Shown here: positions 1 to 7,849 of the stretch, in pieces
Position numbering within the stretch: the first letter of the stretch is position 1
Layout: each line of letters begins with the position of its first letter
Assembly: GCF_018853815.1 (NCBI RefSeq)
Contig: NZ_JAAOMP010000116.1
Span: 1-64,000 of the forward strand
DNA: 64,000 bases
Reading direction: 5' to 3'
Origin: Acidithiobacillus sulfurivorans
GTDB lineage: Bacteria > Pseudomonadota > Gammaproteobacteria > Acidithiobacillales > Acidithiobacillaceae
The notes under the pieces: generated by a model
The model's input: the letters and a program-made list of their open reading frames with translations, nothing else
The model's database searches: none
What the model was told of the DNA's origin: nothing
Position numbers and translations under genes: made by a program

Positions 1-1
1 C

Positions 2-1033
2 ATCCGCCACACCCGTCAGGCACCGGCGGGGGCCACCCTGTTGCTCTGGGGAGCACAAGCTGCGCCGGAGGGCCACCCCATTATTCATGTGGAAGATGGG
101 TTTTTACGCTCCATTGGTCTGGGTGCGGACCTGATTGCGCCTTTGTCTTATTGTTTTGATGGTAGCGGTTTATATTACGACGCCAGCAAAGCTTCGGACC
201 TTGAACGAATACTTGCTACCCATGATTTTGATGCGACGCTTCTGGAGCGCGCCCGTGCCCTGCGCGAGCAAATCGTGGCTTTGGGACTCACCAAGTACAA
301 CGTCGGGCAGGGGGGGTGGCAGCGGCCGGAAACCCGTCACCCCAACATTCAGCCTGACCTGCAGGCATTGGCCCGGAATCAGGCCTTTACCCAGGTCATC
401 CTGGTCCCCGGACAGTTAGAAAGTGACGCCAGCATTGCCCTGGGCAGCGCCAGCACCCAGAGTAATCTGGCGCTGCTGCGCAAAGTGCGAGAAATGCACC
501 CCGACGCCTATCTGGTTTACAAGCCCCACCCTGACGTCAGTGCCGGGCTGCGCCGGGTGGGCGCGGGTGAAGAACAGGCGCTTACCTACTGCGATGAAGT
601 GGTTCATGATGTCAGCATGCATCAACTGCTGAGTCAGGTAGATCAGGTGCATGTCATGACTTCCGCAGCGGGCTTTGAAGCACTGTTGCGCAATAAACCG
701 GTGACCTGTCACGGCAGTCCTTTTTACGCCGGATGGGGTTTGACGAACGACCGGGAAACGATCCCCCGGCGGCAACGCCCACTCAGTCTGGACGCCCTGG
801 TCGCTGCTGCGCTCATCCTCTACCCCCGTTATATTCACCCTCAGGAACAACGCCTCTGCAGCCCCGAAGCCGCAGTCAATGCCTTACATGCCCAGCGCGG
901 TGGCGCAAACGACTATCCCTGCCGTTCTGGCGCAAAGCCTTTCGGCTGGTGCTGCGTCAGGTGGTGGGGGTGCGATGAAAAAATTCGTGTTTCTGCAAGG
1001 GGTCGCCAGCCCGTTTTTTGCCCTGCTCGCTGA
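2..1033 (+). CDS. KpsC-like capsule Kdo-transferase, 5' partial
   Basis: This is the C-terminal part of a KpsC-type capsular polysaccharide biosynthesis protein; the reading frame is open to the window edge. Known KpsC proteins are cytoplasmic beta-Kdo transferases that build the lipid-linked primer for capsule export. Visible family motifs are EDGFLRSIGLG near the start, a VPGQLESDASI strand, VYKPHPDV, and the SPFYAGWGLT motif late in the domain. The last ~20 codons run 59 bp into the next gene in another frame and look unlike the family, so the true C-terminus may have been altered by a small frameshift. Together with the KpsS-like gene downstream it marks a group 2-type capsule locus. Confidence 0.8.
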   Translation: MRHTRQAPAGATLLLWGAQAAPEGHPIIHVEDGFLRSIGLGADLIAPLSYCFDGSGLYYDASKASDLERILATHDFDATLLERARALREQIVALGLTKYNVGQGGWQRPETRHPNIQPDLQALARNQAFTQVILVPGQLESDASIALGSASTQSNLALLRKVREMHPDAYLVYKPHPDVSAGLRRVGAGEEQALTYCDEVVHDVSMHQLLSQVDQVHVMTSAAGFEALLRNKPVTCHGSPFYAGWGLTNDRETIPRRQRPLSLDALVAAALILYPRYIHPQEQRLCSPEAAVNALHAQRGGANDYPCRSGAKPFGWCCVRWWGCDEKIRVSARGRQPVFCPAR

Positions 1034-2285
1034 TCGCTTGGTTCAGCGCGGCCATCAGGTGCTGAAAATCCAGTTTTGTGGCGGAGACATGGTCTACTGG
1101 TTTCCGCGCAAGGCCCTGCATTTTCGCAAAAGCCTGGACGTGCTGCCAGAATTACTCCAGCAGACCTTCCAGCGCGAACAGATCACCGATGTCGTGCTTT
1201 TTGGCGACCAGCGCCCAGTACATCAGTCCGTGCATACCCTCGCCAAAGCCCAGAATATTGCCGTCCACGTTTTTGAAGAAGGCTATTTGCGGCCATTCTG
1301 GCTGACCCTGGAAAGGGGCGGTGTCAATGCCCATTCCCAACTCCCCAAAGATCCAGACTGGTATCGCCACATTATCGATCGGGTGCCCATACCCGATAAT
1401 AGTCAGGAGTTTCTCGGCAAGTTCAAAATACGCGCCCTGCATGATGTGCTTTACCACAGTGGCGATATCCTGAACCCTGTTGCCTACCGGCATTATCGGC
1501 ATCATGCCCCCATGCATCCCATGCGCGAATACCTTTGGTATGTGCGTCGCTACCCCAAAGTCCGGCACCGCCTAAAAAGCGATCTGGTCCGTAATTATCG
1601 TTTTGTCGAAAGTGGCCAGCCCTTTTTCCTGCTCCCTTTGCAGCTCTACAGTGACAGCCAGATCACCTGTCATTCGCAGTTTTGTGATACTTATGATTTT
1701 ATTCGCCAGAGTCTGGAATCTTTTGCCCAATATGCCGACAAAAACCTGCATCTGGTCATTAAAAACCATCCGCTGGACCCCGGCATTCTCCCCTATGAAG
1801 CTTTTGCACAGAAAACCGCCCGGCAATTGGGGATTCTCGACCGGATTCATTATTATGATTACGGCAACCTCGAACTTTTCCTGCTGCATTGCCAAGGGGT
1901 GGTGACTATCAACAGTACGGTGGGCACCTGGGCACTAAAAACCGGAAAACCGGTGATTACTCTGGCCGATCCGGTTTACAATGTGGCTGGCCTGACCAGT
2001 CAGCAGAGTCTTGCCGAGTTCTGGAACCAGCCCCATGCACCCGATCCGGAGCTCTGGTCCGCGTTCCGCCGGGTGCTGATATATGGCACCCAAATCAACG
2101 GCGGCTTTTATTGCAACACCGGTATGCAACTGGCGCTGGAAACTGCCGCCGCCAGACTTGAACTACAACAGTCCCCTATAGAGGAACTTTTATGCCGCAA
2201 CGATCTCCGCAAACCATCCTCCTTACCGGCGCGACCAGCGCCATTGGCGCCGCCCTGGTCACCGCCTACGCCCGACCCGGCGTAA
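975..2285 (+). CDS. KpsS-like capsular polysaccharide biosynthesis protein
   Basis: A 436-residue protein of the KpsS/LipB family (capsule synthesis domain). In known systems KpsS adds the first Kdo to phosphatidylglycerol and KpsC extends the linker. The start at 975 gives MKKFVFLQG, the usual family beginning; an upstream in-frame start at 879 would add 32 unlike residues. The motifs HVFEEGYLRPFW (near residue 105) and LVIKNHPLDPG (near residue 260) are typical of the family. It overlaps the KpsC-like gene by 59 bp and the dehydrogenase downstream by 94 bp; the long proline-rich tail in the second overlap may be non-native. Confidence 0.82.
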   Translation: MKKFVFLQGVASPFFALLADRLVQRGHQVLKIQFCGGDMVYWFPRKALHFRKSLDVLPELLQQTFQREQITDVVLFGDQRPVHQSVHTLAKAQNIAVHVFEEGYLRPFWLTLERGGVNAHSQLPKDPDWYRHIIDRVPIPDNSQEFLGKFKIRALHDVLYHSGDILNPVAYRHYRHHAPMHPMREYLWYVRRYPKVRHRLKSDLVRNYRFVESGQPFFLLPLQLYSDSQITCHSQFCDTYDFIRQSLESFAQYADKNLHLVIKNHPLDPGILPYEAFAQKTARQLGILDRIHYYDYGNLELFLLHCQGVVTINSTVGTWALKTGKPVITLADPVYNVAGLTSQQSLAEFWNQPHAPDPELWSAFRRVLIYGTQINGGFYCNTGMQLALETAAARLELQQSPIEELLCRNDLRKPSSLPARPAPLAPPWSPPTPDPA

Positions 2286-2974
2286 CGCTGCACCTGCATG
2301 GGCGTAACCGCGCAAAACTGGACGCCATTGTGCAGACTGCCCAAACCCAGGGCGCAATCGTCACTCAGCGCAGTTTTGACGTGCGCGACAGTGCCACCCT
2401 GCGTGCCTGGGTAGCGGATTGCGAAAAAAACGGCCCGCTGGATCTGGTGATTTCCAACGCCGGCATGAACATCAACACCGGCCCCGACGAATCCGGCGAA
2501 GTCTGGGAAGAAGCCGAAGCGCTCATGGCTGTCAATCTGCACGCCAGTCGGGTGCTGGTAGATGCCGTGCTCCCCGCCATGCGCGCCCGCCACGCCGGGC
2601 AAATCGCCCTGATGAGCTCGCTGGCCGGTTACTTCGGCCTGCCGGTCACCCCCAGCTATTGCGCCTCCAAAGCGGCCATCAAAGCCTATGGCGAAGCCTT
2701 GCGTGGCTGGCTGGGAAAAGAGGGCATCGGCATCAGTGTCATCATGCCCGGCTATGTGGACTCGGTTATGTGTCGGGAAATGCCCGGCCCCAAGCCTTTC
2801 CTCATGCAGCCCCCGCGCGCTGCGGCACTCATCCGCCAAGGGTTGGCCCGCAACCAGGCGCGCATCAGTTTTCCCTTTCCCCTCAATTTCGGGACCTGGT
2901 GGCTGGCGGTACTCCCTGCCGCCATTTCCGTCTGGATAGTTGGCCTGATGGGCTACAACGGTCACCATGACTGA
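2192..2974 (+). CDS. Short-chain dehydrogenase/reductase
   Basis: A 260-residue classical SDR with an NAD(P)-binding TGATSAIG motif at residues ~13-20, NAG at ~89, a catalytic Ser in MSSLAGYFG and the YCASK catalytic Tyr-Lys motif around residues 156-160. The C-terminus carries a hydrophobic segment (WWLAVLPAAISVWIVGLMG), suggesting membrane association as in some lipid- or sugar-modifying SDRs. The start has a good ribosome-binding site (AGAGGA) although it lies 94 bp inside the KpsS-like frame. The substrate cannot be told from sequence; the context suggests capsule or lipid precursor metabolism. Confidence 0.85.
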   Translation: MPQRSPQTILLTGATSAIGAALVTAYARPGVTLHLHGRNRAKLDAIVQTAQTQGAIVTQRSFDVRDSATLRAWVADCEKNGPLDLVISNAGMNINTGPDESGEVWEEAEALMAVNLHASRVLVDAVLPAMRARHAGQIALMSSLAGYFGLPVTPSYCASKAAIKAYGEALRGWLGKEGIGISVIMPGYVDSVMCREMPGPKPFLMQPPRAAALIRQGLARNQARISFPFPLNFGTWWLAVLPAAISVWIVGLMGYNGHHD

Positions 2975-2993
2975 ACTGCTCTGACCCTGGTGT

Positions 2994-4522
2994 TTGAGCA
3001 TCGGCTGGCTGCTGTCCTTTGCGGCAGAAGCGTTGGTGCATCCCCGCCCCAAACTGCTAGGCCGCCCCTTATGGACCTACCTGCTCCATAGCGGCCTGTG
3101 GCTGCTGATATTCACAATTTTTCTGCTCATCGTCCAGCGCCCCATTTTTGCCATGCTGGCGGGTCTCGGCATCTGGCTGGCGGTGGTCCTGGTGGGCAAC
3201 GCCAAAGCAGCCAGCCTGCGTGAACCTTTTGTATTTATGGACTTTGAATACTTCACCGATGCCATCAAACATCCCCGTCTGTATTTACCCTTTCTCGGTT
3301 TGTGGCGGGCCATCGCCCTGGGGATTATTGCCGTAGCCGTCATTGGCACGGCACTCTGGGCGGAAACGCCGCTGACTGCACAAATGCCCTGGCTGGTTTT
3401 TCTCAAATATGGTGCCTTGTCGCTGTTCGTTGCAGCCTGCCTGCTCTGGGTGGGCGACCGCTGGTCTGACGCGCCCAGCCTGCAGCCGGACAAAGATATT
3501 CGCGACATGGGCTTCGCCCCTAGTCTCTGGTTATATGGCTGGGCAGAGCGGGCAACTGTTCAGGTGCCCGCTCTGCCCGACCCTTTGGTCCCCGGTCAGA
3601 ACCGCAGCCGGTTATTCCGGGTCCGAATCCGAATATCACAGAATCCCCCAGTCATACAGAATCAACCGGTCATCTGATCATCGTCCAGAGCGAATCGTTT
3701 TTTGATGCGCGCCGCCTCTGGCCACATATTGCCCCGGAAGTGTTCAGGGAATTTGACGCAGCCCGTCGTCAATGTGTGCAAAGCGGGCAAATCCGTGTAC
3801 CGCCCTGGGGTGCCAATACCATCCGCACCGAATTCAGTCTGCTCACCGGCTGGTCGCCTGCTGCGCTCGGTATTCATCAGTTTCAGCCTTACCGCTTTCT
3901 GGCGCGTCGGCCCCTGCCCAGCATCGCCTGGCGACTCAAGGCCCAGGGCTACCGGACCATCTGCATCCACCCCTATCCCTCCAGCTTTTACGCCCGCAAT
4001 ACGATTTACCCGCTGCTCGGTTTTGACGATTTTCTGGATGTCGCGGAATTTACGCCGGAAGACCGCAGTGGCCCCTATACTGGCGACCGGGCGGTTGCCG
4101 ACAAGACCCTGCAAATACTGCAGGGGGCCACTCAGCCGACCTTCATATTCATTATTACCATGGAAAACCACGGCCCTCTGCATCTGGAATCGGCCAGCGC
4201 CGCCGAAAAGAAAACCCTGCTCTTGCAGGAGCCTCCCGTCAGCGCCGATGACCTTGCCATTTACCTGCGCCACGTCCGCAATGCTGGGGCCATGCTGCAG
4301 CAGTTCATGACCGAACTGCCCAAGCTGTCCCTACCCAGTGTGCTGGGGTTTTATGGTGACCATGTCCCCATCATGGAAAAACTCTACGAAGCCCGTCATT
4401 TTGAAGATGGCCGCACCGACTACTGGCTCTGGTCCTCCCGCCACCCAGCCCCCGGCAGCCCTCAGCACCCGGAAATTGCCGTCGCAGAACTGGGCGTCCG
4501 TGCACTGGATTTAATGAAGTAA
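2994..4522 (+). pseudogene. LTA-synthase-type membrane sulfatase, frameshifted
   Basis: Two frames together encode one alkaline-phosphatase-superfamily membrane protein. The first part (2994 to ~3590, TTG start) has about four hydrophobic segments. The second (open from ~3575 to 4522) encodes the extracytoplasmic catalytic domain: IVQSESFFD, PPWGANTIRTEFSLLTG (likely nucleophile Thr), IITMENHGPLH and metal-binding FYGDHVPIME. The frame change lies near 3560-3600, in a C/G-rich linker, and is a single-base shift. An intact protein would be about 510 residues. Relatives are phosphoglycerol or phosphoethanolamine transferases that decorate envelope glycans. It may be a true pseudogene or a sequencing error. 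Confidence 0.75.
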
Positions 4523-4534
4523 AGGTTGGTTGGT

Positions 4535-4930
4535 TTAATGCAGTACGTCTACCGCGAGCCCATGGGCGGCTTTCTGCAAGCGCATGTCTGCTGTCCACAA
4601 CGCCTCACAGCGGTGCGTGAGCGCCACAGCCAGATGTAACGCATCCGGGGTTTTCAGACCAAAACGGGCACGGAGCATTGCACCTTGCGTGAACACTTCA
4701 TCAGACATATCCAGCAAGGTGAACTGCGACATTCCATCCTCATAGTAACGTTGTAGTGCAACATTACCATCGCGCATGGGGGCGACCAGGCACTCAAATT
4801 TCACCAAGGATGAAATGGCATAACTCGAAGCAGGTTTCTGCTTCAGCGCAGATTTGACGCGAGCACCCCAAACGGGATGATCCTCGAAAGCATAGACCAA
4901 TAAACAGGTGTCCAGATAAATTAATCCCAT
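4535..4930 (-). CDS. vapC: VapC-type PIN-domain ribonuclease toxin
   Basis: A 131-residue PIN-domain protein. Acidic residues of the Mg-dependent active site are visible in IYLDTCLLVYAF (Asp7), VKFECLVAP (Glu), TPDALHLAVA (Asp) and WTADMRL (Asp). VapC toxins are single-strand RNases that cleave tRNA or rRNA when freed from antitoxin. The start overlaps the end of the antitoxin gene by about 10 bp, the normal arrangement of a translationally coupled antitoxin-toxin pair. Confidence 0.85.
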   Translation of the reverse strand: MGLIYLDTCLLVYAFEDHPVWGARVKSALKQKPASSYAISSLVKFECLVAPMRDGNVALQRYYEDGMSQFTLLDMSDEVFTQGAMLRARFGLKTPDALHLAVALTHRCEALWTADMRLQKAAHGLAVDVLH

Positions 4931-5172
4931 CCCTGTCTCTCCTGAACCAGTGCGTCATCTATTTCCTGCCCTGAGCGTCGAAGAGCTTGTGGGAGCGGGT
5001 GGTTGTCCAGCCAGGTAAGTATGTCATGCTGATCTGTATCGGATGCAGGATTGACCGGTACCAACTTCACGGCCGGTATTCCCCGATGGGCAATGATGAC
5101 TTCTTCACCTTGCCGGGCAAGACGCACCAGTTGGGATAAACGATTTTTAGACTCCAGTATATTGATTTGCAT
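4921..5172 (-). CDS. vapB: Phd/YefM-family VapB antitoxin
   Basis: An 83-residue antitoxin. The N-terminal Phd/YefM DNA-binding fold is recognisable (NILESKNRLSQLVRLARQGEEVIIAHRG, then PAVKLVPV), followed by a variable C-terminal toxin-neutralising tail ending in QEIDDALVQERQGWD. It precedes and overlaps the PIN toxin. Such antitoxins usually repress their own promoter; a small palindrome just upstream (5201-5213) could be an operator. Confidence 0.83.
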   Translation of the reverse strand: MQINILESKNRLSQLVRLARQGEEVIIAHRGIPAVKLVPVNPASDTDQHDILTWLDNHPLPQALRRSGQEIDDALVQERQGWD

Positions 5173-5200
5173 GTTTAAGTTCTCGCAGTAACTGCACCAA

Positions 5201-5213
5201 GGCTAACTTAGCC
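5201..5213. promoter_or_regulatory. Possible vapBC operator palindrome
   Basis: A perfect inverted repeat with arms GGCTAA/TTAGCC around a single base, about 30 bp upstream of the vapB start. Position and symmetry suit an autoregulatory site, but the arms are short. Confidence 0.3.
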
Positions 5214-5425
5214 AGAATGTGAGGCTTTCTAGCCAGATTGTCAAGTATTTGGTGCTCCCCATTAACAGATCCCGCAGATGTGCGGGATAGAGCACACAGG
5301 CGTCCAGGATGATCGTGAATTGAGAATTGTGGAAACTCAATCGTAGCCCATTCCCATTTCTTGGGCTTGCATCACCATTCGTATCATCAGGGATTGTAAG
5401 GCAGGATTTAATTTTGACGTGCTTG
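5203..5425 (-). pseudogene. Remnants of antitoxin tail and PIN toxin head
   Basis: Leftward, about 5425-5336 reads as an antitoxin C-terminus (KLNPALQSLM, ending MGYD and a stop). The NPALQSLM part repeats the tail of the DUF1778 antitoxin at 6698-6958, sharing about 20 bp. Immediately after it, about 5335-5203 reads as the N-terminus of a PIN-domain toxin (TIILDACVLYPAHLRDLLM), which then runs into unrelated sequence and stops. Both pieces are too short to work, so this is a relic of at least one further toxin-antitoxin module. Confidence 0.55.
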
Positions 5426-5429
5426 GATC

Positions 5430-5745
5430 GGTTCGCATATGAGGCGCTCAAGCTGAGACTATTGCAATCGAGAGTGGCACAGGCAATGACTGACATCAAA
5501 GCAGGCAATACTGTCGATGGCGAGTCCTTTTTTGATCGACATTCGCCTGCTGGCCGAAACGCCTTCCCTGGGTAAGTCCAAGCCAGATATTGGCGAGGAT
5601 GTTTTGAGTTTCCCTTATGCCAGTCACATCATTTATTATTTGGTCCATGAACGGCAATTGGTAGTTTTTGGGGTACTGCACAAGCGAATGGTGCCGATGA
5701 ACCACCTGGACGGGCGCGAGCTCCCTGAATTTAATCCCCATTAAC
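5430..5745 (+). pseudogene. Degenerate parDE-like toxin-antitoxin remnant
   Basis: Frame 2 up to about 5545 encodes an antitoxin-like tail (LLQSRVAQAMTDIKAGNT, then DGESFFDR). A shifted frame then encodes the C-terminal half of a ParE/RelE-type toxin: PSLGKSKPDIGEDVLSFPYA followed by HIIYYLVHERQLVVFGVLH. This matches the usual family pattern of a GRxRPELGE...SFP motif followed by the final beta strands. The toxin N-terminus is missing and the two parts are out of frame, so it should be inactive. Confidence 0.5.
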
Positions 5746-5857
5746 AAGCCTTTTATTTTTCATTAACTTCGGCAGAACGTGCTTCATTTGAGAGATTCCG
5801 CAATACCCAGGCCCGCTTCATTTCTTGTAAGCACGTAAGCAATTATTGGAGATAACT

Positions 5858-6103
5858 ATGCCTGTCATCAATATGCACGAAGCCAAGACCCAGCTTTCCC
5901 GCTACGTAGATCAGGCAGCATCGGGTGAGGAAAAATTATCATTGCCAGGGCGGGTAAACCGGTCGCGCGTCTGGTTTCTATGCAAGAGTCAGAAAATTTG
6001 CGTGTTCTGGGGCAGGGTAAAGAGCGTTTTACCATGCCGGAAAATCTGGACCACCCCCCTTCAAGCAGAGATAGAAGCCATGTTTTACGAGCATGAATCG
6101 TAA
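5858..6103 (+). pseudogene. Phd-family antitoxin broken by two frameshifts
   Basis: The start MPVINMHEAKTQLSRYVDQA is a classic Phd/YefM antitoxin N-terminus. In the run of A after GAGG (~5930) the frame shifts: the family sequence (IIIARAGKPVARLVSM) continues in another frame and returns to the first frame near the C-run at ~6047, giving PLQAEIEAMFYEHES before the stop. Read in one frame, the middle ~40 residues are nonsense. No matching toxin gene follows. It is probably inactive unless the shifts are sequencing errors in homopolymers. Confidence 0.6.
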
Positions 6104-6166
6104 CCTATGACGCAAAGATGGGCTTCTGGACAATTCATAAATCCCTCAAAAGATATTTGTGAACAT

Positions 6167-6203
6167 AATAGCACCCCATAAACTTGCGCTATTGGTCCAG
6201 CTT
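6167..6203. repeat. 37-bp direct repeat, copy A
   Basis: This is a near-identical copy (2 mismatches) of 8274-8310, which lies just upstream of the intact manC-type gene. Copy A directly borders the 3' end of the GNAT toxin gene, so it marks one edge of the inserted toxin-antitoxin segment. Confidence 0.8.
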
Positions 6204-6697
6204 TACGTGCTCCTAGCCCTAATCAGCTGCGAAATAGAAATATAGAGGCACATCGGATTATCGAGAGTGGGAGTAAAACCCAGGCGCTGATAAAAGTGTG
6301 CTGCGTTCTCACATTTTGCGTCCACTATAACGGCATACAAATCCACACGCTCGGAGAATTCTATAGCCAGATTCAGCGCAAAAGACAATAAATTCTGTCC
6401 AATCCCTTGTTTTTGATAACGGCTATCCACAGCCAAGCGGCCAACTCGCAAAATAGGGACTGGGTATCGTGGCAGATGCGCAGAAGGTAATGCTTCACTG
6501 GCAACCTGCCCAACACTGATAGTAACAAAGCCCAAAATATCAGGAAGGTCATCACGCTGTGCCACATATGTTTTACCTACACCGCGACGTTGCTGCTGTC
6601 CCGCATGATCACGCAGAAAAACATTCAGAGCATGATTACCGCAATCAAAGTGAGTACGCCCGTCCTGATGGTTCAGCAGCTCAATACGATCGGCCAT
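6203..6697 (-). CDS. GNAT-family acetyltransferase toxin (TacT/AtaT-like)
   Basis: A 164-residue GNAT protein. Visible features are DCGNHALNVFLRDHAGQQQRRGVGKTYV near the N-terminus (typical of TacT-like toxins), the acetyl-CoA-binding RLAVDSRYQKQGIGQNLL motif at ~residues 88-105, and the C-terminal AHFYQRLGF with a Tyr in the catalytic position. Characterised relatives acetylate aminoacyl-tRNAs and block translation. The start ATG immediately follows the stop of the DUF1778 antitoxin (TAAATG), so the two are co-translated. Confidence 0.85.
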   Translation of the reverse strand: MADRIELLNHQDGRTHFDCGNHALNVFLRDHAGQQQRRGVGKTYVAQRDDLPDILGFVTISVGQVASEALPSAHLPRYPVPILRVGRLAVDSRYQKQGIGQNLLSFALNLAIEFSERVDLYAVIVDAKCENAAHFYQRLGFTPTLDNPMCLYISISQLIRARST

Positions 6698-6958
6698 TTA
6701 TTGGCGATTCATCAGGGATTGTAAGGCAGGGTTAGGAGTAGGGGCTTGTTCGCAAGTGCTGATAAATACTTGAAAAGCGGATTGGGATAGGCGTAGCGTG
6801 TTTTGTTCGGTGACCACCTTGCAAGCAGCGGCGTAGGCATTTTGTAATATAAAACTGGAGACAGTAGTCCCCATCAGTGCGGCAGCCTGCTCGATGACTA
6901 CTTTGGCCTCCGTACTAGCGCGAAGGTTGATGCGTGTGGTTTCCAATAGATCGGACAT
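6698..6958 (-). CDS. DUF1778 (TacA-like) ribbon-helix-helix antitoxin
   Basis: An 86-residue antitoxin. The N-terminal ribbon-helix-helix reads RINLRASTEAKVVIEQAA followed by TTVSSFIL, and a tail with EQNTLRLSQSAF matches the toxin-binding region of the DUF1778 family. The start at 6958 (MSDLLET) has a good ribosome-binding site (AGAGGGAG). Upstream starts are possible but fall next to the operator. It pairs with the GNAT toxin and probably represses the operon through the palindrome at 6996-7020. Confidence 0.83.
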   Translation of the reverse strand: MSDLLETTRINLRASTEAKVVIEQAAALMGTTVSSFILQNAYAAACKVVTEQNTLRLSQSAFQVFISTCEQAPTPNPALQSLMNRQ

Positions 6959-6995
6959 AAAAATCAGCTCCCTCTTACAATAAACCAATATCATC

Positions 6996-7020
6996 TTTGT
7001 ACATCATATTGATGTACAAA
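6996..7020. promoter_or_regulatory. tacAT operator: perfect 11-bp inverted repeat
   Basis: Perfect inverted repeat with arms TTTGTACATCA and TGATGTACAAA and a 3-bp spacer, 38 bp upstream of the DUF1778 antitoxin start. Ribbon-helix-helix antitoxins bind such palindromes to autorepress. The site covers the position expected for the promoter of this leftward operon. Confidence 0.65.
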
Positions 7021-7081
7021 CAAAGCACTAAGCCTGCTTTCAGCATCAGCACCAACAAAGCGCCTCGGTGCATTTTTTCAT

Positions 7082-7419
7082 TACAAAAGCAGCAAAGTAG
7101 GGGTAACCCTCAGTTTTTGAATGTTTAACCGCAAAAGAGGGATTTCTTAAATGGCATTAGTACCTGTCATCCTCTCCGGAGGCGCCGGCTCGCGTTTATG
7201 GCCGTTGTCCCGCAAGGCTTTCCCCAAACCCTTCGTGGCCCTGCCCGACGGCGAAAGCCCCATCCAGAAAACCCTACGCCGGGTCATCGACATTAAAGAA
7301 GATGCCCCACTGCTGACGGTGACTAACCGCGATTACTACTTCCTGACCCGCGACACCTTTGCCGAAGCCGTATATAAAGCGCAACAGCTTGCCGAACAAG
7401 GCTATCTGGTGACCTTAGC
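7082..7419 (+). repeat. Partial duplication of the manC 5' region
   Basis: This matches 8336 onward with few substitutions, including about 69 bp of leader before the start codon. Relative to the intact gene it lacks 183 bp between two 11-bp direct repeats (8610-8620 and 8793-8803), and homology ends at about 7419. Confidence 0.85.
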
Positions 7420-7429
7420 CCCGAATTAA
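7151..7429 (+). pseudogene. Truncated second copy of manC-type gene
   Basis: The first ~71 codons are nearly identical to the intact gene at 8405 (VPVILSGGAGSRLWPLSRKA nucleotide-binding loop). An in-frame loss of 61 codons then joins TFAE to AVYKAQQLAEQGYLVT, after which the frame ends within a few codons. Only about 92 residues remain of 483, with no complete nucleotidyltransferase or isomerase domain, so it is not expected to work. The copy shares the leader and ribosome-binding site with the intact gene. Confidence 0.85.
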
Positions 7430-7830
7430 AAGTTCTCCCGGAAATTTTCGGCGATCTTTTCCAGCGTATTCATTAACGTGGAATCTCTGTCTGTTCCATC
7501 GGTGTCATCAGGTTTGTTTTGATTCCAGTGTTTTGTAATTGCAATCAATAAATAAATGTTGCGGGCAGTAAAACCGGAGCAGTAAACCAGGATATAACCG
7601 CTGGTTCGTCTGAATTGTGCTTGCTTGAATGGAAAGCCATTCTCATTAAAATGTAGGTGCTGCAGTTCAAGGTAAGAACGATTATGTGTGAAATTATAGG
7701 GAACATCACGCCCAAAAGTTATAGGCAAACCTTTTCCTTCTTTGTAAGCACGGAAGTCTTCAACCAACTCTTTTGTTTTTTGCTCACCGAAAGAGTCTTT
7801 CAGAGCACAATAAGCGAAAATCCTGATCAT
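7426..7830 (-). CDS. yafO: YafO-family mRNA interferase toxin
   Basis: A 134-residue protein resembling E. coli YafO along its length: a helix with LVEDFRAYKEG, then LPITFGRDVPYNF, a central LQHLHFNENGFPF, FRRTSGYILVYCSGF, LLIAITKHW and a final MNTLEKIAENFRENF. YafO is a ribosome-dependent mRNA interferase. It lies 19 bp downstream of a YafN-like antitoxin on the same strand. The 3' end overlaps the end of the truncated manC copy, so the module sits at the breakpoint of that duplication. Confidence 0.72.
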   Translation of the reverse strand: MIRIFAYCALKDSFGEQKTKELVEDFRAYKEGKGLPITFGRDVPYNFTHNRSYLELQHLHFNENGFPFKQAQFRRTSGYILVYCSGFTARNIYLLIAITKHWNQNKPDDTDGTDRDSTLMNTLEKIAENFRENF

Positions 7831-7849
7831 CGCTAATGTTACGGCTATG

